From assembly GCF_003574295.1 (NCBI RefSeq), contig NZ_BHGK01000001.1, forward strand, positions 310,001-374,000: a DNA stretch of 64,000 nucleotides. The letters run 5' to 3'. The first letter of the stretch is position 1. The number at the start of each line of letters is the position of its first letter. Under the pieces are notes generated by a model that ran no database searches, had not been told where the DNA came from, and worked only from the letters and a program-made list of their open reading frames with translations. The position numbers and the translations under genes are program-made. The DNA comes from Mediterraneibacter butyricigenes. GTDB taxonomy: Bacteria > Bacillota > Clostridia > Lachnospirales > Lachnospiraceae. This document shows, piece after piece, positions 52,332-61,400 of the stretch.

Positions 52332-53519
52332 CTACCATTTCTGAAGAATCTGTCCGTCCGGTCCGAAATGTTTCAGCATAACCAGCGGCTCATATTTGGA
52401 AATGTTGGTGATGGTAACTCCTTCCTGTGCCCGTTTTTTGCTGACAAAGAACTCATCTGCTGTCGCCTGTCCATAATGGATCAGGGTCGGAGCTTCGCAC
52501 TGGAAGTTGCCAATCTTTCCATATCCCTCAATTACCACACATCCATAAGCGCACGGATCTTTGATGGTGACGGTTTTGCCCGGTTCTACGACCAATTCTT
52601 TTCCGCCCACAAAATCATTTCCATATACAATCCATTTCTGATCAAATCCATCTCCACTCTGCTCCTCTACCGGACGGTGGAAATACCGTTTTCTGTAATC
52701 CGGACAGGTATTCTTCTCCCAGTCAGCCACTTCAAAAATCTTTTCAATATCTTTTTTATCCTCTTCCGGAAGATAACCGGACAGATCATTGTAATGGAAG
52801 ACTTCCCCATTGACCACATTTTCCCAGATCGCCATGACATCACTGTTCCACTGCGGTTCATAAGTACACAGAGATCCCGGTGCATGTACCACGCCTGCCG
52901 GAGTGTACCATCCGGTATCCAGCTCAATTCTAAACGCTCTGGAAAGCTCCGTAATTCTGGTGTCACGAACCGTAAAATCTTTCAGACGTTCAATGACTTC
53001 TTCCTTCGTTACGGAAGGATCAAATCCAAAATAGCTGACCGGCATCTGTCCCAGGTGCTGATTATACTGCTTCGGGAAGAAATAATGTTCGTGTTTCGGC
53101 TTCACGCCCACCTTCTCACAGGCTTCTTCTGCATGATGGATATGATGGAACAACGGCATATCATAATCATAGAACTTGGAATACATTGGCCAGGTTCCGT
53201 ACTTTTCCATCAGTTCATCACCGATCAGATCTGCTCCCAGCTCATCCACAAACTCCTTGAAAAGAATCTTCTGTTCCGGATCGTCGTCTACATTGACAAA
53301 GCTCATTCCCTCAAATTCCTCTGCGCCTTCTGTCTCCACATGAGTAATGGAACTGAACCATCTCTCCACGATCGCACCGCGATCCATTCCCATTGCAAAA
53401 TAATCATCCGGATGCAATCTCAGTCTGCGTCCCGGACGGTTAAACGGTCTCGGTACCCATGTCGGTAATAACTGTAAGATTCCATCTCCCTTTTCAAACA
53501 CCTCTCTGACTTTTGACAT
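52332..53519 (-). CDS. Cupin-type protein, phosphomannose-isomerase-like, in sugar operon
   Basis: 395 aa. It resembles mannose-6-phosphate isomerase in its PGRRLRLHPDDYFAMG start and in a His/Glu metal site spread over HHIHHAEEACE, KPKHEHYFFP and WYTPAGVVHAPGS. The C-terminal third (about 310-390) is a second beta-barrel with GKTVTIKDPCAYGCVVIEGYG. A sugar isomerase feeding the neighbouring kinase is likely, but substrate is undefined. The start at 53519 has AAAGGAG 7 nt upstream. It is the first gene of the operon; the promoter lies at 53602-53630. Confidence 0.78.
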   Translation of the reverse strand: MSKVREVFEKGDGILQLLPTWVPRPFNRPGRRLRLHPDDYFAMGMDRGAIVERWFSSITHVETEGAEEFEGMSFVNVDDDPEQKILFKEFVDELGADLIGDELMEKYGTWPMYSKFYDYDMPLFHHIHHAEEACEKVGVKPKHEHYFFPKQYNQHLGQMPVSYFGFDPSVTKEEVIERLKDFTVRDTRITELSRAFRIELDTGWYTPAGVVHAPGSLCTYEPQWNSDVMAIWENVVNGEVFHYNDLSGYLPEEDKKDIEKIFEVADWEKNTCPDYRKRYFHRPVEEQSGDGFDQKWIVYGNDFVGGKELVVEPGKTVTIKDPCAYGCVVIEGYGKIGNFQCEAPTLIHYGQATADEFFVSKKRAQEGVTITNISKYEPLVMLKHFGPDGQILQKW

Positions 53520-53600
53520 ACTGACTCCTTTCCGGCAGGCTGTCCTTTTCATCTTCCTGCCACACCTTGTTTTGCATTGTTTCCTAATTACACTCCGGTC

Positions 53601-53616
53601 ATTTATACGTATAAAT
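53601..53616. promoter_or_regulatory. LacI-type palindromic operator
   Basis: ATTTATACGTATAAAT, a perfect 16-bp palindrome with the central CG typical of LacI-family operators. It covers the -10 hexamer of the cupin-kinase-lacI operon. Confidence 0.6.
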
Positions 53617-53630
53617 TTATGATAAGTTAA
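53602..53630 (-). promoter_or_regulatory. Promoter of the cupin-kinase-lacI operon
   Basis: TTAACT (53625-53630), a 17-nt spacer and TATAAA (53602-53607), about 85 nt upstream of the first gene. The -10 is inside the palindrome. Confidence 0.5.
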
Positions 53631-53732
53631 GTATAACTTTTCTGTGTTTTACTGTCAACATGTTTCCTGCAAATATCCAAATTATCTAAAATCATTGAAC
53701 TCTCTGAAATGAATTTTGCTCTTGCAAATTGG

Positions 53733-53812
53733 GTTATAGAACAAATAATGTTGTTGCAAACCCTATTTCCTTTCCGGTGCAATCTTTTTGCGGGAATCAT
53801 CAACTTCAATAC
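53733..53812. repeat. Possible decayed third copy of the 69-nt repeat
   Basis: TTTCCGGTGCAATCTTTTTGCGGGAATCATCAAC (shortened here to its TTTTTGCGGGA core) resembles copy A with an internal deletion. Just before it GTTATAGAACAAAT resembles copy B's edge in the opposite sense. The match is partial and rearranged. The rest of 53631-53732 shows nothing recognisable. Confidence 0.4.
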
Positions 53813-53834
53813 AATACACAGACTATACTGCATA

Positions 53835-53900
53835 CAAAAAAATCACCCCACCGTTAATATCTCCTCCGATCTCGGGGTCCATATTAACTGGCAGAGTGAT
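53835..53900 (-). terminator. Terminator of ptsH-ptsI
   Basis: Long interrupted stem (ATCAC...GTTAATAT/ATATTAAC...GTGAT) with a T7 tail on the minus strand, about 30 nt past ptsI. Confidence 0.7.
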
Positions 53901-53931
53901 CTCTCATCAGTTTCTTTATTCTGTTAATCTT

Positions 53932-55551
53932 TTACAGATCGCGAATCCGTTTTCTGAGCGGGAGAACCATTGCCGGTGATACGGACAGCTCATCCAGTCC
54001 CATCTTCAGGAATTCTTCGGTCAGTTCAAGGTCTGCACCCAATTCACCACAGATACCGATCCATTTTCCTTCGGCATGTGCATTGTCTGCTGCCATCTTG
54101 ATCATGGAAAGGACTGCCGGATGGTGCGGATCATAGAACTCGTCCAATTTGGAATTCTGACGGTCGATTGCCAGGGTGTACTGGGTCAGGTCATTGGTTC
54201 CGACGCTGAAGAAATCCACTTCCTTTGCAAGCTCACGACTGACCATAACAGATGCCGGAGTCTCGATCATGATACCGGTCTCCACATCCTCTTTGTACGG
54301 AATGCCTTCCGCCTTCAGTTCATCCTTTACTTCTTCAATGATCTCTTTGATCTTCTTCACTTCTGCTACGGAAATGATCATCGGGAACATGATGGAAAGG
54401 TTTCCATAAACTGCTGCACGATATAATGCTCGAAGCTGCGTCTTGAAGATCTCCGGTCTTGTCAGACAGATACGAATTGCACGGTATCCCAACGCCGGGT
54501 TCTCTTCTTTATCCAGGTTGAAGTAATCTACCTGTTTATCTGCTCCGATATCCAGAGTACGGATGATGACTTTCTTTCCTGCCATCGTCTCAGCAACCTG
54601 TTTGTAAACTGCAAACTGCTGTTCCTCTGTCGGATAGGTTTCATTTTCCAGATACAGGAACTCACTTCTGAACAGTCCGATACCGCCGGCATCATTTTTC
54701 AGAACTGCTCCAAGATCTGCCACATTACCGATATTGGCATAGACATTGATCTTCTGTCCTTCTTTGGTAATGTTTTCTTTGCCTTTCAACTGTTCCAGCA
54801 GAGCTTTCTGTTCCAGATCTTTCTGCTGTTTTGCTTTCATCTCTTCCATGGTCTTCTCGTCCGGATCGATATACATGATACCTGTAAATCCGTCAACGAT
54901 TGCCATCTTTCCGTCATATTCCTGCGTCAGGGCTTCTCCCAGACCGATAATAGCCGGAATATTCATGGTTCTTGCCAGGATTGCTGTATGGGAGTTTGAA
55001 GATCCATACATCGTTGTAAATGCAAGAACTTTGTCCTTATCAAGCTGTACAGTCTCACTCGGAGCCAGATCATCTGCTGCGATGATCGACGGTTCATCTG
55101 TCTGTACAATAGAATCTATGGTTCCTGACAGAATACCGAGTAATCTCTCAGAAATATCTTTGACATCGGCTGCACGTCCCTGCATATAAGCATCGTCCAT
55201 GGATGCAAACATCTGTGCAAAATTATCAGACGTTGTAGCAATTGCATATTCTGCATTTACATTCTGTGTCTTAATAATGTTCTCTATAGATTCCACATAA
55301 TCCAGATCTTCTAGCATCATCTGATGTACTTCAAAGATCATGGCATTTGCTTCACCTACATCTGCCATTGCCTTATCATAAAGCTTCTTCAACTGATCCA
55401 GTGCAATCTTCTGCGCATCTTTGAAACGCTGATACTCTGCATCAGTATCTTCTACATGTTCTCTCTTGATCGTCTTTTCGCTTCTTTTATAAAAAGAAAT
55501 CTTTCCGATTGCGACACCACCGAACACACTTTTACCTGTTAATGTAATCAT
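53932..55551 (-). CDS. ptsI: Phosphoenolpyruvate-protein phosphotransferase (Enzyme I)
   Basis: 539 aa, transfers phosphate from PEP to HPr. The phosphohistidine domain has SNSHTAILARTMNIPAI with the active His. The C-terminal barrel has GIGLFRSEFLYL, RTLDIGADK, FSVGTNDLTQY and GICGELGAD with the catalytic Cys. Slightly shorter than the 570-575 aa typical of Bacilli. AGGAG precedes the ATG. It follows ptsH by 49 nt, so order ptsH-ptsI is standard. Confidence 0.96.
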   Translation of the reverse strand: MITLTGKSVFGGVAIGKISFYKRSEKTIKREHVEDTDAEYQRFKDAQKIALDQLKKLYDKAMADVGEANAMIFEVHQMMLEDLDYVESIENIIKTQNVNAEYAIATTSDNFAQMFASMDDAYMQGRAADVKDISERLLGILSGTIDSIVQTDEPSIIAADDLAPSETVQLDKDKVLAFTTMYGSSNSHTAILARTMNIPAIIGLGEALTQEYDGKMAIVDGFTGIMYIDPDEKTMEEMKAKQQKDLEQKALLEQLKGKENITKEGQKINVYANIGNVADLGAVLKNDAGGIGLFRSEFLYLENETYPTEEQQFAVYKQVAETMAGKKVIIRTLDIGADKQVDYFNLDKEENPALGYRAIRICLTRPEIFKTQLRALYRAAVYGNLSIMFPMIISVAEVKKIKEIIEEVKDELKAEGIPYKEDVETGIMIETPASVMVSRELAKEVDFFSVGTNDLTQYTLAIDRQNSKLDEFYDPHHPAVLSMIKMAADNAHAEGKWIGICGELGADLELTEEFLKMGLDELSVSPAMVLPLRKRIRDL

Positions 55552-55600
55552 AATGTTCTCCTACTCCATTTCACAAATAAACTTCCCGATTGAATAGGTC

Positions 55601-55858
55601 TTACAGATTTTCTTTGAAGAATGCTTCCAGAGCAACGATTGCTGTCTCTTCATCTTCTCCTTCTGCTGTGATGGTCACTTCTTCACCTTTCTTTACGCCA
55701 AGTCCCATAACTCCGAGGATTCTCTTAGCATCTGCTGCTTTTCCAGCTTTGTCAATCATGATCTTTGACTGGAACTCTGCGGCTTTCTTTACAAGGATTC
55801 CTGCCGGTCTTGCGTGAAGTCCTTCCGGGTCTGTTACAACATACTTAAATTCTTTCAT
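55601..55858 (-). CDS. ptsH: HPr phosphocarrier, lacking regulatory Ser46
   Basis: 85 aa. The active His15 is in GLHARPAG. The usual Gram-positive regulatory site (KSIMGVMSLG with Ser46) reads KRILGVMGLG: residue 46 is Arg and residue 52 Gly. HPr kinase could therefore not phosphorylate it, nor would it form the P-Ser46/CcpA complex of catabolite repression. It can still carry phosphate to sugar EII proteins and to DhaM. The start at 55858 has GGAG 8 nt upstream. Promoter at 55920-55948. Confidence 0.94.
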   Translation of the reverse strand: MKEFKYVVTDPEGLHARPAGILVKKAAEFQSKIMIDKAGKAADAKRILGVMGLGVKKGEEVTITAEGEDEETAIVALEAFFKENL

Positions 55859-55919
55859 AATTCTTTCTCCTTTATCCATTCATTCATCATTTAGCTTAAA
55901 ATGCTTTTGTATACCCCAT

Positions 55920-55948
55920 AGTATATACTATTTTTTTGTACTTTTCAA
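55920..55948 (-). promoter_or_regulatory. ptsH: Promoter of ptsH-ptsI
   Basis: TTGAAA (55943-55948), a 17-nt spacer and TATACT (55920-55925), 62 nt before the HPr start. Confidence 0.7.
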
Positions 55949-56115
55949 CGGAATCTGTCTCTAAATTAAGGGAAATTCGAAGGATGAAATAGTACAATTT
56001 TTGTGATGGCTTGCTTATTTTCCTTTTATGATTCCCATAATCCGCTCGATGGAATCTTTTCTTTTTACAATTCAAATCATATTTTGTCACTTTTTACGAT
56101 AAATCCATAAACTCG

Positions 56116-56144
56116 TTGACTTCGATTGTGAAATGTGCTACTAT
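56116..56144 (+). promoter_or_regulatory. Promoter of the cold-shock gene
   Basis: TTGACT (56116-56121), a 17-nt spacer and TACTAT (56139-56144). An 80-nt untranslated leader follows, as is usual for cold-shock mRNAs. Confidence 0.65.
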
Positions 56145-56232
56145 ATACAAGTATTGTTTTTACATTTTGTAATCAAAGTGTGCTCGTACAATACAAAACT
56201 ATTATTTTTATTCACTATATGGAGGTAGCACA

Positions 56233-56433
56233 ATGAGCACAGGTACAGTAAAATGGTTTAACAACCAAAAAGGTTACGGATTCATCTCTGACGCAGAGGG
56301 TAATGATGTATTCGTTCACTACACAGGACTGAACATGGAAGGATACAAGACTCTTGAAGAAGGTCAGGAAGTTGAATTCGAAGTAACTGAAGGAACAAAA
56401 GGACCTCAGGCTGTCAACGTAACCAAACTTTAA
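56233..56433 (+). CDS. Cold-shock protein, CspA family
   Basis: 66 aa, single OB fold, binds single-stranded RNA and DNA. RNP1 is KGYGFISD and RNP2 is VFVHYT, with opening [19 protein letters not shown] lies 7 nt upstream. Stands alone between a leader and a terminator. Confidence 0.96.
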   Translation: MSTGTVKWFNNQKGYGFISDAEGNDVFVHYTGLNMEGYKTLEEGQEVEFEVTEGTKGPQAVNVTKL

Positions 56434-56520
56434 TCAAAATTTAATTGTACCTTTTTTTATATAAATCAATGATTTAGATATTAAAAAGCACTACGGGAAA
56501 ATTGAGATTAACAAGTGCGC

Positions 56521-56569
56521 AAAAACTGCCGCTTTCAAGGAATATTCCTTCGAAAACGGCAGTTTTTTT
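56521..56569. terminator. Terminator of the cold-shock gene, bidirectional
   Basis: Stem AAAACTGCCG/CGGCAGTTTT with GAATATTC at the tip and T tails both ways. It also ends the minus-strand thioesterase transcript 62 nt beyond its stop. Confidence 0.85.
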
Positions 56570-56631
56570 GTTAAATACAACTCTAAATTTTCCCACTATC
56601 TTCAACTATCCCGAAAAAGATTAAGACAGCT

Positions 56632-57069
56632 TTAGTTCTGTTTCTTGCCCTCAGCACGTTTCATGAATTTTTCATTTTCAATAATGAAACGCTCATGAGT
56701 TCCTGAGCCGATTTCTCCGGCTTCATCATAAGCTTTCACTTCAAACACCAGACGTTTTCTGTCTACTTCCACAAGCTTTGACTCACAGGTCACTTTCATA
56801 CCCACCGGAGTTGCTGCTGTATGTTTGATATTGATGGCTGTTCCAACCGTTCCCTGTCCTTCTTCCAGGAAAGATTCCACGCTGGTACTTGCTGTATTTT
56901 CCATCAGCGCGATCATACACGGTGTGGCATAAACCGGAAGCAGTCCGCTTCCCATTTTCTGTGCTGTCAGTTCCTCTGTTACAAGGATCGTCTGTTCTTT
57001 TGTGATTCCAATTTCCAAAGTCTGTTCCTTTCCGCTACAGGTTTTATCTTTCTGTAGTCTGTATGACAT
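56632..57069 (-). CDS. Fluoroacetyl-CoA-thioesterase-like (FlK) hotdog protein
   Basis: 145 aa, hotdog-fold thioesterase. The family motif VYATPCMIALMENTA carries the catalytic Thr/Glu pair and GTAINIKHTAATPVGM the His. FlK family members mostly act on ordinary acyl-CoAs; the natural substrate is unknown. It begins MSYRLQKDK with a weak AAGGGA site 13 nt upstream. It is 57 nt downstream of glyA, possibly on the same transcript. Confidence 0.85.
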   Translation of the reverse strand: MSYRLQKDKTCSGKEQTLEIGITKEQTILVTEELTAQKMGSGLLPVYATPCMIALMENTASTSVESFLEEGQGTVGTAINIKHTAATPVGMKVTCESKLVEVDRKRLVFEVKAYDEAGEIGSGTHERFIIENEKFMKRAEGKKQN

Positions 57070-57126
57070 CTCTCAAAAAATCCCTTTTCCCAGATAACAT
57101 CCGCTCTATCGCAGATGTACCGTTAA

Positions 57127-58362
57127 TTAGCAAAGCGGGTATTTCTCTGTCAGTTCTGCAACCATTGCCTTTGCTTTTGCTACATTCTCTTCGCTTTCAA
57201 TCACCATTGCAATGATTTCAGCGATCTTATCCATGTCTTCTTCCTTCATACCACGTGTGGTCACTGCCGGTGTTCCCAGACGTACACCACTTGTGACAAA
57301 CGGAGATCTTGGATCGTTTGGAATTGTATTTTTATTGCAGGTTACGTGTGCATCGTCCAGACGTTTCTCCAGATCTTTTCCGCTGATGTCTTTTTCTGTC
57401 AGATCTACCAGCATCAGGTGGTTGTCTGTTCCTCCGGATACAATCTTAACGCCTCTCTTCTGTAGCCCGTCGCTGAGTGCTTTCGCATTCTTCACGATCT
57501 GTTCCTGATAGGTCTTGAATTCCGGTTTCAGTGCTTCCTCAAAGCAAACTGCCTTTGCAGCGATCACATGCATCAGCGGTCCTCCCTGGATTCCCGGGAA
57601 TACAGCTTTGTTGAAGTTGAATTTTTTATTATTCTCTTCGCTGGAAAGGATCATTCCGCCTCTCGGTCCGCGAAGGGTCTTATGTGTGGTTGTGGTAGTC
57701 ACATGTGCATACGGGATCGGTGACGGATGCAGTCCTGCTGCCACAAGACCGGCGATATGCGCCATATCCACCATCAGGTATGCTCCTACTTCATCTGCGA
57801 TCTCACGGAATTTCTTGAAGTCGATGGTTCTTGCATAAGCACTTGCTCCTGCAATGATCAGTTTCGGCTTATTTTCCAGAGCGATTTCTCTTACCTTATC
57901 GTAGTCGATCACACCCTCATCATTCACCCCATAGGAACAGATGTCAAAATATTTTCCGGAAATATTAACCGGTGAACCATGAGTCAGATGTCCGCCGTGA
58001 TCCAGATTCATACCCATGACCTTATCGCCAGGGTTGATCATTGCAAACATCGCTGCCAGGTTTGCCTGTGCTCCGGAATGTGGCTGTACATTGACATACT
58101 CACATCCGAACAGTTTCTTTGCACGTTCTCTCGCCAGATCTTCTACAATATCCACGCACTGGCATCCACCATAGTATCTTTTTCCCGGATAACCTTCTGC
58201 ATATTTATTGGTCAGCGGACTTCCCATAGCCGCCATAACGGCTTTACTTACCCAGTTCTCAGAAGCGATCAGCTCAATGTGGGAATTCTGTCGTTTCATT
58301 TCTGCCTGGATGGCTTCTGCAATTTCCGGGTCTTCCCGAAGGATCTCGTCAAACTCGTACAT
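57127..58362 (-). CDS. glyA: Serine hydroxymethyltransferase
   Basis: 411 aa, PLP enzyme, interconverts serine and glycine with tetrahydrofolate. The PLP lysine is in [16 protein letters not shown], with the folate/active segment [20 protein letters not shown] and [12 protein letters not shown]. Full length. It supplies one-carbon units for purine synthesis, for which purA and purL are in the window. GGAGG precedes the ATG. It lies 64 nt downstream of polC. Confidence 0.96.
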   Translation of the reverse strand: MYEFDEILREDPEIAEAIQAEMKRQNSHIELIASENWVSKAVMAAMGSPLTNKYAEGYPGKRYYGGCQCVDIVEDLARERAKKLFGCEYVNVQPHSGAQANLAAMFAMINPGDKVMGMNLDHGGHLTHGSPVNISGKYFDICSYGVNDEGVIDYDKVREIALENKPKLIIAGASAYARTIDFKKFREIADEVGAYLMVDMAHIAGLVAAGLHPSPIPYAHVTTTTTHKTLRGPRGGMILSSEENNKKFNFNKAVFPGIQGGPLMHVIAAKAVCFEEALKPEFKTYQEQIVKNAKALSDGLQKRGVKIVSGGTDNHLMLVDLTEKDISGKDLEKRLDDAHVTCNKNTIPNDPRSPFVTSGVRLGTPAVTTRGMKEEDMDKIAEIIAMVIESEENVAKAKAMVAELTEKYPLC

Positions 58363-58426
58363 AATGTTCCTCCTCTAATGTCCTGTTGTTTCAATGATTT
58401 ATATGGCACTCATTATAGCATGTGCT

Positions 58427-61400
58427 CTACGCAAAATCAAACAAAGATAACTGATTACTTTCCGGAAGATCTTTTAAGATCCCCAGTTCTACCATCAGAT
58501 CGATCACGGTTTTACTTACTTTCGTCCTCTGTCTGAAATCATCCAGGGACAGATATTTTCCGTCTTTCGCAGCTTCTTCTACTGCTTCTGCCGCCTTTTC
58601 ACCCATTCCGTCGATACTTGAAAACGGCGGAAGCAATTTGCCATCCACGATCTGGAACTTGGTCGCCTTGGATTTGTATACATCGATCGGCAGGAATTCA
58701 AAGCCTCTGGCATACATTTCCTGCACCAGTTTCATATCTTTCATGGTATCCTGCTCTTTCTTTGAAAGACTGTCGGAACGTTTTTTATAGTCCTGTATGT
58801 AATAATTCAGTTTGTCCTTTCCCTGACACATGATCTCATAAGAAAATGCGTCCGCACGGATTCCAAAATAAGCGCCATAATAAGCCAGCGGATAATTGAT
58901 CTTACAGTATGCGATTCGATACGCCATCATAACGTATGCTGCAGCATGGGCCTTCGGGAACATGTAGCTGATCTTCTTACAGGAATCGATATACCAGTCC
59001 GGTACATCCTTTTCCTTCATCGCCACTTCCCACTCCGGTTTCAGCCCTTTTCCTTTTCGCACACTCTCCATGATAGTAAAGGACAACGCACTGTCTACCC
59101 CTTTGTTGATCAGATAGATCATGATATCGTCTCGGGTACAGATTGCCGTGGAAATGGTGGCGATTCCAGATTTGACCAGATCCTGGGCATTTCCGAGCCA
59201 CACATTGGTTCCGTGGGACAATCCCGAAATTCGAATCAGATCAGACAATGACTGGGGCTTTGCATCCTGTACCATCTGAATTACGAAATCCGTACCGAAC
59301 TCCGGAACTCCCAGACATCCAAGGGGACATCCTCCGATATCTTCCGGTGCGATTCCAAGGGCACTGGTGTCATGGAATAAGGACAGAACTTTCGGATCAT
59401 CCAGCGGAATGGATGTTGCCACGAACGGATGCTCCTCATTGTATTCATTTTCCATCGCATCCGATGTAATATATTCTTCCAGCGTACGAATGATCGTCGG
59501 ATCATCATGTCCCAGAATATCCAGCTTCAACAAGTTGTGGTCGATGGAATGGTAATCAAAATGGGTCGTAATAATATCCGTTGTGGTATCATTTGCCGGA
59601 TGCTGCACCGGCGTAAATTCGTTGATATTGTGTCCGTGAGGCAGTACCACGATTCCTCCCGGATGCTGACCGGTACTCCTCCGGATTCCGGTACATCCCT
59701 GCACCAGACGGTCGATCTCACATTTCCGTTTCCGGTTGCCCCGCTCCTCATAATAATTTTTCACATATCCAAATGCAGTCTTATCCGCAAGGGTCGCGAT
59801 CGTTCCGGCTTTGAAGGTATGTCCCTCACCAAAAATAACTTCGGTATATTTATGGGCTTTTGCCTGATAATCTCCAGAGAAGTTCAGGTCAATATCCGGC
59901 TCCTTATCTCCCTTAAATCCAAGGAAGGTTTCGAACGGAATATCAAATCCAGCTTTCACCAGCGGAGCTCCGCAGTTCGGACAGGTTTTGTCCGGCATAT
60001 CGTATCCGCACATTCCTGCAAAGGCTTTGACCTCGTCGGATTCAAAGTCACAGTAATGACACTCGGTGCAATAATAATGGGGACTCAACGGATTTACCTC
60101 CGTAATTCCCGCCATGGTCGCTACAAAAGAAGATCCAACTGATCCACGGGATCCTACCAGGTATCCTGCCGAATTGGATTTCCACACCAGTTTCTGGGCG
60201 ATGATATACATCACGGCATATCCATTGGAAATAATAGAATTCAATTCCTTCTCCAGACGGGAAGATACCTGGATCGGCAAATCCTCTCCGTACATCTCAT
60301 GGGCTTTGTTATAACAGATATCCCTCAATTCCTGGTCAGAATTTTCGATGACCGGCGGACACTTATCCGGATTGATGGGCGCAATCTTCTCGATCATATC
60401 TGCGATCCGGTTCGGATTGTCAATCACGATTTCTTTCGCCTTCGCAGCTCCCAGATAGTCAAATTCTGCCAGCATTTCTTCTGTGGTACGCAGATACAGC
60501 GGAGGCTGGTCATCCGAATCCGTAAAGCCTTTTCCACTCATGATGATCCGGCGGTATACTTCATCCTTCGGATCCAGAAAATGCACATCACAGGTGGCAA
60601 CCACCGGCTTTTTAAACTGTTCTCCCAGTTTTACGATCCTTCGGTTGATATCCTTCAGATCTTCCTCGGAATTTACCGCGGTCACCTTGTCGCTTTCGAT
60701 CATAAATTTGTTGTTGCCAAGCGGTTGAATCTCATAATAATCATAGAATTCCGCCAGTCTGGCAATCGTCTCCGGGGGCTGGTTATCCAGGATTGCCCGG
60801 TATAATTCTCCGGCTTCACAGGCACTTCCGATGATCAGACCTTCCCGGAGCTTGTTGAATTCGCTCTTCGGAATCCTTGGCCTTCTCGCAAAATACTCCA
60901 GATGGGACATGGAAACCAGTTGATAAAGGTTATATCTTCCCACCGTATTCTGTGCCAGAATAATGGCATGATAAGTTGGCAGTTTTTTGATTGCATCTTT
61001 ATTGGTGGATCCATACTGGTTCAGTTCTTTTAAGGTATGAATTCCACGATCCTTCAGCATTTTCACAAATTTTACAAAGATCTCTGCCGTAGCCGCCGCA
61101 TCATCCACCGCACGGTGATGATTTTCCAGAGAAATATCCAGTGCTTTCGCTACGGTATCCAGCTTAAATCTTGAAAGTCTCGGTAACAGGACTCTTGCCA
61201 TCGCCACCGTATCCACAGATGTAAATTCCGGAACAATGTCCTGATATCGACAGTTTTGCTCGATAAAGCCCACATCAAAGGACGCATTGTGGGCAACCAG
61301 TGTAGCATCTCCTACAAACTCCAGAAACTCAGGTAAAATCTCCAGAATATCCGGTGAATCCATGACCATCTCATCCGTGATACTGGTAAGCTGTGTGATC

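Noticed and set aside
51849-53468. Long open frame on the plus strand opposite the cupin and kinase genes
   Set aside because: It is antisense to two recognisable genes, has no ribosome site and its product has no recognisable domain.
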